Of a stretch of DNA of 7,218 bases, positions 1 through 5,642 are shown in pieces. Location: positions 1 to 7,218 of the forward strand of contig QIDN01000336.1 of assembly GCA_003229345.1 (NCBI GenBank). Direction: 5' to 3'. Position numbers and translations under genes: made by a program. The notes beneath the pieces are model-generated. The model saw nothing but the letters and a program-made list of their open reading frames with translations. It searched no databases and had not been told where the DNA came from. The DNA is from Nitrospirota bacterium (lineage in GTDB: Bacteria; Nitrospinota; Nitrospinia; Nitrospinales; Nitrospinaceae). How positions within the stretch are numbered: position 1 is the stretch's first letter; each line of letters starts with the position of its first letter.

Positions 1-1382
1 TCACCGAGACCTGCCATTTCGGAAATACCGCCGGCATTGTCGGCGATCGGTCCGTACGCGTCGACTGACATAGTAATACCCACGGTGGCCAACATTCCAA
101 CTGCCGCCAGGGCCACGCCGTACAGATCGGCGGAATAAGCGCCGACGAAAATCGCCAGACAGATAATCAGAATCGGTGCGACACAGCTTTCCATGGCCAC
201 GGCCAATCCGGTGATCATAACAGTCGCAACACCCGTTTTACTGGATTCTGCGATTTTGACAACGGGTTTACCGGCCGTGTAGTATTCGGTGATCAATCCG
301 ATCGCGATACCTGCGAAACAACCGAACGCCAACGCCACGAACACGCCCATCGGCAGACCCATGATCGAAATAGCGATGAATCCGGCCAGCAACAGGACAC
401 CGGCACTGATGAAGGTGGAATAACGCAGCACATCGGCCGGGTCCATCTTGGTCATGATGCGGATGGAGCGGATGCCGACGATCGAAGCAAGGAGGCCTGC
501 CATGGAGATGATGATCGGAAGCGCCATGTATTCCATTTTGAGAGTTGTCATGCTGGCGGCAATAGCGATGGTAGCGATCATGGAACCCACATAGGATTCA
601 AAAATATCCGCGCCCAGTCCAGCAGTGTCGCCCACGCAGTCGCCCACGTTATCGGCGATGACGCCGGGGTTGCGGGGGTCATCTTCGGGAATGCCGGCTT
701 CGACTTTACCGACGAGATCGGATCCGACGTCGGCAATTTTGGTATAGATACCGCCGCCGACACGGGCAAACAGGGCGATGGAACTGGCGCCCATGGCAAA
801 TCCGCTGATGATGCTGGCGTTGTCGCCGCGTCCGAACAACAGGAACAAGCCGCCGACGCCTATTAAACCAAGGCTGGCTACACACAGGCCCATCACGGCC
901 CCGCCGTTAAACGCAACATCGAGAGCTTTGGCCTGACCGGAATCGTTGGCGGCCTGCGCGGTGCGCACGTTGGCGGTGGTAGCGGCATTCATGCCGAAGA
1001 ACCCGGCGGCCATGGAACACACCGCTCCTGAAAGGTAAGCCACGCCAGTCCAGATCCCGACCCAAATTCCCTGCTGTTGGCCGATAAAAGCTACTAACAG
1101 GACAAATATACCGCCTACAAAATAAGCCAGAATGCGGTACTCACGGGAGAGAAATACCATGGCGCCTTCGTGGATGGCTTCGGCAATTTCCACCATTTTC
1201 TCGTTGCCCTCGGGCTGGTCGTCGACGTATTCATAAACCTTCCACGCGATGGCCAGTCCGAATAATCCAAAGAGTGGGCTCAGGTAGACGAAATTGTGCG
1301 CCGCCTGGAAAATCGCAAACACCACATATAGACCCACGGCAAGAGCAATAAAAAAAAGCTCCCCCTTATATTCCTTTATCAT
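1..1382 (-). CDS. hppA: Membrane-bound ion-translocating pyrophosphatase, N-terminal part (3' end outside window)
   Basis: Integral inner-membrane enzyme that hydrolyses pyrophosphate to two phosphates and pumps Na+ or H+ outward. About 460 residues are visible and the frame is open to the left edge; full family members have roughly 670-800 residues. Several hydrophobic helices are evident (first at about residues 9-28). The catalytic signature lies at residues 218-252: D218, D222, K226 and E228, then an acidic run E233-D235, then D244, D248 and D252. The second PPi-site motif, VDAYGPIADNAGG, lies at about 440-452. In the next helix D259 is followed by E262 (GADIFESYVG), the glutamate position described for Na+-pumping enzymes such as that of Thermotoga; plant-type proton pumps carry it four residues later. 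The Ala/Lys site that decides K+ dependence lies beyond the window. The ATG overlaps the pth stop by 4 nt and has a strong Shine-Dalgarno, so translation is probably coupled. Family certain, ion specificity inferred. Confidence 0.96.
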   Translation of the reverse strand, partial: MIKEYKGELFFIALAVGLYVVFAIFQAAHNFVYLSPLFGLFGLAIAWKVYEYVDDQPEGNEKMVEIAEAIHEGAMVFLSREYRILAYFVGGIFVLLVAFIGQQQGIWVGIWTGVAYLSGAVCSMAAGFFGMNAATTANVRTAQAANDSGQAKALDVAFNGGAVMGLCVASLGLIGVGGLFLLFGRGDNASIISGFAMGASSIALFARVGGGIYTKIADVGSDLVGKVEAGIPEDDPRNPGVIADNVGDCVGDTAGLGADIFESYVGSMIATIAIAASMTTLKMEYMALPIIISMAGLLASIVGIRSIRIMTKMDPADVLRYSTFISAGVLLLAGFIAISIMGLPMGVFVALAFGCFAGIAIGLITEYYTAGKPVVKIAESSKTGVATVMITGLAVAMESCVAPILIICLAIFVGAYSADLYGVALAAVGMLATVGITMSVDAYGPIADNAGGISEMAGLG

Positions 1383-1945
1383 TCTGGTTGTTCCTCCGTT
1401 TGTTGAGATTTCTTGTTGAGTTCTTTCAGAGTTTCTTCGATCCCGCGCACCGCTTCTTCCAGGATTTCGTTGACCTGGGGAATTTCTTCATCAGTGAAAG
1501 AGGAAAGTACGTAATCGACGACTTCCCCCCCGTCTTCCGGGCGACCCACTCCGATACGGGACCGTGCGAATTCGCCCGTCCCCAGTTTTTCAATAATAGA
1601 ACCGATACCGCCGTGACCGGCGTTACCCCCCTTGAATTTTCTTTTGATCTTTCCCAGAGGCAAATCGATCTCGTCATGAACGACGATCATCCGCTCCGGG
1701 GGGATGTCCAAAGCACGCAGGAGCGCTTTGGCGGCCACTCCGCTTTTATTCATATACGTCATGGCCTTGGAGATAACAACGGGGCACCCCTCTATTTCAC
1801 CCCGGCCACTCAGAGCCTGGTGTTGATGCTGATTCAGTTTAATCCGATATTTTTCGGCCAGGGTATCGATGACCAAAAACCCCATGTTATGCCGCGTCAA
1901 CTCGTAACGGGGACCGGGGTTTCCCAACCCTAGAATCAAATACAT
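1379..1945 (-). CDS. pth: Peptidyl-tRNA hydrolase
   Basis: Cytoplasmic esterase that releases peptides from peptidyl-tRNAs dropped by stalled ribosomes and so recycles tRNA. The 188 residues match the usual length of about 185-200. The family start MYLILGLGNPGPRYELTRHN is intact, with catalytic H19 (E. coli H20). N66 in TYMNKSG matches E. coli N68, and D91 in VHDEIDLPLG matches E. coli D93. In the motif GGNAGHGGIGSI, H111 matches E. coli H113, but the next residue is Gly112 where E. coli has Asn114; the DNA reads clearly as GGC. The C-terminus ends in a hydrophilic Gln/Glu-rich tail (about 176-188). The gene starts 5 nt after the rplY stop with only a weak Shine-Dalgarno, suggesting coupling to rplY, and its TGA overlaps the hppA ATG. 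A long open frame on the opposite strand (1388-1933) is a shadow of this gene. Confidence 0.97.
   Translation of the reverse strand: MYLILGLGNPGPRYELTRHNMGFLVIDTLAEKYRIKLNQHQHQALSGRGEIEGCPVVISKAMTYMNKSGVAAKALLRALDIPPERMIVVHDEIDLPLGKIKRKFKGGNAGHGGIGSIIEKLGTGEFARSRIGVGRPEDGGEVVDYVLSSFTDEEIPQVNEILEEAVRGIEETLKELNKKSQQTEEQPE
1392..1397 (-). promoter_or_regulatory. Ribosome binding site of hppA
   Basis: GGAGGA on the minus strand lies 9 nt before the hppA ATG at 1382, inside the last codons of pth. It fixes the start choice and is the strongest Shine-Dalgarno in the window. The downstream gene may therefore be translated well in its own right as well as through stop-start overlap with pth. Confidence 0.8.
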
Positions 1946-1950
1946 GTGCT

Positions 1951-2625
1951 TTATTTCTTTTCGGCTTCAGCCGACTCGCCCTTATCTTCGGCTTTATCGT
2001 CCGCCGGAGCAACTTCCGCGCCTTCCTCTGCGCCTTCAACCAATTCTTCCTCTGCCGAGGCTTCTTCTTTAACCTTCACTTCATGGACCGAAACCACGGC
2101 TTCAGACAGGTGGTCTAAAATCTCGATATTGTCACCCACCGTCAAGTCAGAGATATGAACTACCTGATCGAGTTCAACCTGGGTCATGTCCACTTTGATG
2201 GACTCAGGGATTTCGCCGGGGAGACATTTGACGCTCAGCGTATGCAGATTGTGCTCGACCATACCGCCCAATTTTTCGCCGGGAGAATGTCCTTCCAGAA
2301 TAATGGGGACGTCCACTTTGATCGCCTGTTTCATGTCTACTTCCAGGAAATCGGCATGCTCCCATCCAGGCCGGATGGGATGTTGCTGATGATCCTTGAT
2401 CACCACAACCCGCTTGGGTTCGGTATCGCCTTCGATGGCAAGCTCGATCAAACTGTTGATCCCTGCTTTCTCGATGAGTTTTTTTAATTCTTTGGGGTTC
2501 ACCATCAGGCTGACGTTGGATTTTCCGCCATACACGACTGCCGGCAACATGCCTGTGGCACGTAATTTCCGATTGGCGCCTTTGCCCCGGCCTTCTCTGA
2601 TTTTTCCTTTCAATGCAACTGCCAT
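1951..2625 (-). CDS. rplY: 50S ribosomal protein bL25, long CTC/TL5-type
   Basis: Large-subunit protein that binds 5S rRNA. From the chosen ATG it has 224 residues in three parts. The 5S-binding L25 domain is at about 1-95 (RATGMLPAVVYGGK at 22-35, DHQQHP and HADFLEV around 78-96). The beta-rich CTC domain is at about 100-182 (EGHSPGEKLGG, CLPGEIPESIKVD, VVHISDL). A Glu/Ala-rich acidic tail runs from about 187 to 224. E. coli L25 has only the first domain; the long form is called Ctc or TL5 elsewhere. A start 8 codons upstream (2649) is possible, but 2625 is preferred because MAVALKG.. is the usual N-terminus and GGAGA sits 8 nt before it. The start is 1 nt after the prs stop and pth follows after 5 nt. 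This prs-rplY-pth order is widely conserved. Confidence 0.96.
   Translation of the reverse strand: MAVALKGKIREGRGKGANRKLRATGMLPAVVYGGKSNVSLMVNPKELKKLIEKAGINSLIELAIEGDTEPKRVVVIKDHQQHPIRPGWEHADFLEVDMKQAIKVDVPIILEGHSPGEKLGGMVEHNLHTLSVKCLPGEIPESIKVDMTQVELDQVVHISDLTVGDNIEILDHLSEAVVSVHEVKVKEEASAEEELVEGAEEGAEVAPADDKAEDKGESAEAEKK
2360..2380. repeat. Perfect 8-bp inverted repeat inside rplY
   Basis: TCCCATCC (2360-2367) and GGATGGGA (2373-2380) are exact inverted repeats separated by five bases, AGGCC. In the rplY mRNA this would form a stable G/C-rich stem over codons of about residues 82-89, at the conserved HP...H.DF segment. There is no T-run, so it is not an intrinsic terminator. It may be chance within constrained codons, or an mRNA structure affecting translation pausing or stability. 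Confidence 0.5.
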
Positions 2626-2626
2626 T

Positions 2627-3589
2627 TTACAAATCTCCGTCTGAATCAAATAAGGAACTCACAGACGATTCGCTGTGAATTCTGATAATCGCCTCGCCAA
2701 ATAAAGGAGCGACCGATAATATTTTAATTTTGCCGATGGCCTCCAACTCCTTCCGCAGGGGAATGGTGTCGGTGGAAATCACCGATTTGATCGGCGAATT
2801 CTGTATCCGTTCCCCCGCCGGACCCGAAAGAACCGGATGAGTACACAGCCCATGCACTTCCGCGGCACCGGCACCGAGCAGGGCATTGGTGGCTTCAATC
2901 AAGGTGCCGGCAGTATCGATCATATCGTCTACGATAATCGCGACCTTGCCTTTGACATCACCGATGATGTTCATGGCTTTGGCGACATTGGGCCCTTCCC
3001 GCCGCTTATCAATAATGGCGAGGGACGTTCCCAATCGCTTGGCATACGCCCGGGCGCGTTCCACACCACCCGCGTCGGGAGAAATAACAACCGGATCCCT
3101 GTAATTGAGCTTCTTAATGTATCCGATCAACACGTTAATGGCAAACAAATGATCTACTGGAATGTTAAAAAATCCCTGAATCTGCCCGGCATGTAAATCC
3201 ATCGTCAGCACCCGGTCGGTTCCCGCCGTGTGCAGGATGTCGGCCACCAGCTTGGCGGTAATCGGCACCCGGGGCTCGCATTTGCGGTCCTGCCGCGCAT
3301 ATCCGTAATAGGGAATGACAGCGGTGATGCGCTTGGCCGAGGCGCGCTTGAGCGCGTCGATCATGATGAGCAGTTCCATTAAGTTAGTATTGCCCGGTGT
3401 GCAGGTGGATTGGATGACAAACACGTCTCCACCACGCACATTTTCCTCGATACGGACAAAGATTTCCTCGTCGGAAAAGGCCTTGATGGCCGAGTTCCCC
3501 ATTTGGATGTCCATATAATTGCAGATTTCCTGAGTCAGACCCCGATTGGACCTTCCGGAAAATACCAGAACTCTGCCGTTGTCACCCAT
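2627..3589 (-). CDS. prs: Ribose-phosphate pyrophosphokinase (PRPP synthetase)
   Basis: Cytoplasmic enzyme that transfers pyrophosphate from ATP to ribose 5-phosphate, giving PRPP and AMP. PRPP feeds purine, pyrimidine, NAD, histidine and tryptophan synthesis. The 320 residues match class I bacterial enzymes (about 310-320). Visible motifs are the N-terminal FSGRSN (10-15), the ATP-site RQDRK (99-103), DLHAGQIQGFF with the metal/ATP histidine H133 (131-141), SPDAGGVERA (170-179), the catalytic flexible loop DKRREGPN (194-201), and the ribose-phosphate loop DDMIDTAGT (221-229). All look intact. A GGGGA element about 10 nt before the ATG is a moderate ribosome site. The tRNA-Gln gene ends 33 nt upstream, leaving no obvious room for a separate promoter, so prs is probably expressed from the promoter upstream of the tRNA after tRNA processing. 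rplY begins 1 nt after its TAA. Confidence 0.98.
   Translation of the reverse strand: MGDNGRVLVFSGRSNRGLTQEICNYMDIQMGNSAIKAFSDEEIFVRIEENVRGGDVFVIQSTCTPGNTNLMELLIMIDALKRASAKRITAVIPYYGYARQDRKCEPRVPITAKLVADILHTAGTDRVLTMDLHAGQIQGFFNIPVDHLFAINVLIGYIKKLNYRDPVVISPDAGGVERARAYAKRLGTSLAIIDKRREGPNVAKAMNIIGDVKGKVAIIVDDMIDTAGTLIEATNALLGAGAAEVHGLCTHPVLSGPAGERIQNSPIKSVISTDTIPLRKELEAIGKIKILSVAPLFGEAIIRIHSESSVSSLFDSDGDL
2634..2638 (-). promoter_or_regulatory. Ribosome binding site of rplY
   Basis: GGAGA on the minus strand lies 8 nt before the ATG at 2625, within the last codons of prs. It supports 2625 over the upstream in-frame ATG at 2649 as the true start. Confidence 0.7.
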
Positions 3590-3622
3590 TGCTTTTCGTT
3601 CCCCGTTTCATGAATGAATAAT

Positions 3623-3698
3623 TGGCTGGGGCGGGAGGACTCGAACCTCCGAATGCAGGAATCAAAATCCTGTGTCTTAGCCACTTGACGACGCCCCA
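3623..3698 (-). tRNA. tRNA-Gln, anticodon UUG, CCA end encoded
   Basis: The 76-nt cloverleaf reads on the minus strand. The acceptor TGGGGCG (3698-3692) pairs fully with CGCCCCA (3633-3627). The D arm is GTC/GAC. The anticodon stem CAGGA/TCCTG encloses loop TTTTGAT, giving anticodon TTG (UUG, reads CAA and by wobble CAG). The T arm GGAGG/CCTCC encloses TTCGAGT. The discriminator is G, followed by encoded CCA (3625-3623). The U1-A72 end pair and G73 are typical of bacterial tRNA-Gln. The gene lies between ispE and prs, a position seen for tRNA-Gln in many proteobacteria, and is probably cotranscribed with prs and cut out by RNase P and 3' nucleases. Confidence 0.97.
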
Positions 3699-3737
3699 GT
3701 AGTTTACAGTAATCTTCCTAATCTATTAATTTAATTG

Positions 3738-3766
3738 ACTTTAGAGATTTATTGATGTAAAAACAA
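3738..3766 (-). promoter_or_regulatory. Candidate sigma70-type promoter for tRNA-Gln/prs operon
   Basis: On the minus strand, TTGTTT (3766-3761) and TAAAGT (3743-3738) are 17 nt apart, matching the -35 and -10 consensus at 3 and 4 of 6 bases. Initiation would fall near 3730, about 30 nt before the tRNA 5' end. The match is weak and lies in A/T-rich DNA where chance hits are common. It is listed because a promoter is expected here and this is the best-spaced pair I found. Confidence 0.25.
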
Positions 3767-3898
3767 ACCTTCATTCTTCCCGCCGATCCATGTTCAAACG
3801 AATGCTGACCACAATCGATGTATGCTTTTCTAACCGATAGACGAGTGCTTAGAGAACTTAGGCAGGTTGTTTAGAATCAGAATATCATGGCACCTGAT

Positions 3899-3915
3899 GG
3901 CCCTCTTGTGAGGCC
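3899..3915. other. Imperfect hairpin just 3' of ispE
   Basis: On the plus strand GGCCCTC, loop TTGT and GAGGCC form six pairs with one bulged C. The element starts 6 nt beyond the ispE stop. In the ispE direction it is followed by ATCAGG rather than T's, so it is not a standard intrinsic terminator and may instead protect the mRNA 3' end. In the plus direction it is followed by CGGTTTT, which is a weak terminator-like ending. Confidence 0.4.
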
Positions 3916-3920
3916 CGGTT

Positions 3921-4820
3921 TTAAGGGTAATTGAGGAGATCTTCCGGCATAAACTCGGAAAAGCTGGATACCGTTTCGGTCAGAAACGTATCCCAATCCT
4001 CCTCACGACATCGGGCAAAGGCCTGTTCAGCCGCCTTTGAGTCCTCGAAAATTCCGAAAACGGTGGACCCGCTCCCCGACACAAGCGTCCCCGCCGCACT
4101 CAGAGAGCGCAGTTTCCCCTTGATGCTCTCTACGACAGGAAGCCTTTTAATAACAATAGGTTCCAAGTCATTATGCAAATGCGCACCCAAACTGATTATA
4201 TTCGACTGGGAAAAAAATTCGCGCAAAATCTTAATATTTTTTGAGTTTTTTGTCAAATCGAAATTTAGGGCCTGGTAAACCTCTGCAGTAGCCAGGGATA
4301 CCCTCGGAAAAACCAGAATAACATAAAATTTTTTCGGCGGTTGCAAAGGGGTCAGGCGTTCACCCCGGCCCTGTCCCAAAGCCGAGGGCGCACATAGAAA
4401 AAAGGGTATATCTGAACCTAAGCGAGCGGCTATTTTGGAAAGCTGGGCGGGTTTCAGCTTCAGATCCCAAAGCCGGTTCAGTCCCATCAGGACTCCGGCC
4501 GCATTGCCACTGCCGCCTCCCAGCCCTGCGCCCATGGGTATTTTCTTTTTCAGGACCATGCGGCAGCCTAATCCGGTCTTCTCCGGAACTGCCTCCTGCA
4601 ACAGGCGGGCGGCCCGGATCATTAGATTGCTCTCGTCGGTGGGCACCTTGGGATCGTCGCACACCAGCTCGATCTGGTTCTCAAGGGACTCCAGTTCCAC
4701 GGTATCGTACAGGCTGACCATTTGGAAAAGAGTCTCCAAATCATGATATCCATCGGGGCGCTTGCCGAGAATGAAAAGTCCGAGATTGATTTTGGCAGGG
4801 GTTTTAAAGACAAGTTTCAT
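3921..4820 (-). CDS. ispE: 4-diphosphocytidyl-2-C-methyl-D-erythritol kinase
   Basis: GHMP-family kinase of the MEP (non-mevalonate) isoprenoid pathway; it phosphorylates the 2-hydroxyl of CDP-methylerythritol with ATP in the cytoplasm. The 299 residues are close to the usual 280-300. The N-terminal PAKINLGLFILGKRPDGYHD (8-27) holds K10 and H26, which match E. coli residues at the substrate site. The glycine-rich ATP loop PMGAGLGGGSGNAA is at 95-108. The catalytic aspartate D137 is in GSDIPFF. The C-terminal GHMP motif SGSGSTVFGIF is at 248-258. The ATG is the family start, but no Shine-Dalgarno precedes it; the 15-nt gap after the lipoprotein stop points to translational coupling. The lolB-ispE-prs order is also known from E. 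coli, which supports both neighbours' assignments. Confidence 0.97.
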   Translation of the reverse strand: MKLVFKTPAKINLGLFILGKRPDGYHDLETLFQMVSLYDTVELESLENQIELVCDDPKVPTDESNLMIRAARLLQEAVPEKTGLGCRMVLKKKIPMGAGLGGGSGNAAGVLMGLNRLWDLKLKPAQLSKIAARLGSDIPFFLCAPSALGQGRGERLTPLQPPKKFYVILVFPRVSLATAEVYQALNFDLTKNSKNIKILREFFSQSNIISLGAHLHNDLEPIVIKRLPVVESIKGKLRSLSAAGTLVSGSGSTVFGIFEDSKAAEQAFARCREEDWDTFLTETVSSFSEFMPEDLLNYP

Positions 4821-4835
4821 GGGTCGGGATGGGGC

Positions 4836-5615
4836 TCAATGACTTCCGGGCACATTCAATCGAAAGGCGTCTTCCGGCACCCCTTGATTGACGAGAGGGT
4901 TATTGAATTTCATGACCAACTCATCGCCTATCTGCGGGCGTTGCACGGTAATGGTATGCGGGAACAGGTGGCCTTCCACTTTTTGGTAATTTTCCCATCG
5001 CACCGTGTAAACCTGTTTGCCGTCTTCCCATTTGACAAGCCGGACGGGAAGGAGGGTTTTTGGTTCCACTTCAATTTCCAGTGGGTCGTTGCGCTCGGAA
5101 TCAACAGCGGTAATGCGATAATTTCCGGTTTTGGAATCCCAGCGGACGCCTTTCAGGTTGAGCAAAGCGAGCCGGGGAATCTTGCCTGAAAACACGCTGA
5201 TGTATTCGCGAAAATCGAACACCGTTCCAAACGTCCGCATCATGATATCCCACACCTCCATGTTCCGGTACAGCTTGTTGCTTTTGGGATCGTACAGAAG
5301 AATTTGCGTTGGATCGGAAATCAATACTCCGACCGGCTGACCGAACAGATTCAGGGTATCCAGCCGCAACGAAGTTTCTCCATCAATCAAAAGCACCTGT
5401 TTGAGGTTGTGATTATTCTCCCGGGTCTTGATCGCGGATTTGACCATGGATTTGATATTGTGAACACCTTCCTGCTGTGTCGTCAATTGTTGTGAAATCT
5501 CATCGAGAGTGAGGAGCTGCGCGGGAGGTTCCACCGGTCTGGGAGGCGGAAGAGTTTCACAGGCCGTCAGGACACCCGCCAACAAACACAGGAGGAGTTT
5601 AAGGTTTCGTTTCAT
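4836..5615 (-). CDS. LolB-like outer-membrane lipoprotein (LolA/LolB fold, DUF4292-type)
   Basis: Predicted lipoprotein of 259 residues. The signal peptide has MKRNLK, a Leu-rich core, and lipobox LTAC with C19 as the lipidated residue. Residue +2 is Glu, not Asp, so sorting to the outer membrane is expected. A short Pro-rich linker (22-31) follows. The body (about 35-255) is rich in predicted beta strands, with segments such as LRLDTLNLFGQPVGVLISDP (83-102) and LLYDPKSNKLYRN (106-118), typical of LolA/LolB-fold lipoproteins. LolB inserts lipoproteins into the outer membrane after LolA delivery; its place directly before ispE matches lolB elsewhere, but sequence likeness to E. coli LolB is too low to claim the symbol. 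The ATG at 5615 follows a TTG codon (5618) that could also initiate; ATG is preferred. No Shine-Dalgarno is seen: the 27-nt leader after the TPR stop is pyrimidine-rich. Confidence 0.75.
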   Translation of the reverse strand: MKRNLKLLLCLLAGVLTACETLPPPRPVEPPAQLLTLDEISQQLTTQQEGVHNIKSMVKSAIKTRENNHNLKQVLLIDGETSLRLDTLNLFGQPVGVLISDPTQILLYDPKSNKLYRNMEVWDIMMRTFGTVFDFREYISVFSGKIPRLALLNLKGVRWDSKTGNYRITAVDSERNDPLEIEVEPKTLLPVRLVKWEDGKQVYTVRWENYQKVEGHLFPHTITVQRPQIGDELVMKFNNPLVNQGVPEDAFRLNVPGSH

Positions 5616-5642
5616 CAAAGTGATTGGAAGGAGGAAAGAAAA

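Larger units (their letters stand above)
3699..3920. other. 222-nt AT-rich non-coding spacer between ispE and tRNA-Gln
   Basis: This is the only intergenic stretch above 50 nt in the window. I see no coding frame of note and no second tRNA. The part next to the tRNA (about 3710-3770) is very A/T-rich and is where the promoter of the tRNA-prs-rplY-pth-hppA unit should lie. The part next to the ispE stop holds an imperfect hairpin (3899-3915). No clean terminator with a T-run is visible in the minus direction, so read-through from ispE into the tRNA is possible. Confidence 0.7.

Noticed and set aside
578..799. 73-residue Pro/Ser-rich frame on the minus strand
   Set aside because: It lies in another frame within the catalytic region of hppA, whose frame is unbroken and highly conserved.
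1388..1933. 181-residue open frame on the plus strand covering nearly all of pth
   Set aside because: It is exactly antisense to a clear pth gene, its product resembles no family I know, and it has no credible ribosome site. Its length follows from codon bias of pth.
2626..2649. Longer rplY start at 2649, overlapping prs
   Set aside because: The family N-terminus MAVALKG and the GGAGA site at correct spacing favour 2625; the extra residues MIQTEICK have no family support.
3888..3903. TGGCAC resembling a sigma54 -24 element on the plus strand
   Set aside because: The required TTGC-like -12 element is not present at the right spacing; the sequence there is GGCC.
3899..3922. Intrinsic terminator for ispE
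   Set aside because: In the ispE direction the hairpin is followed by ATCAGG with no T-run, so termination there is not supported.
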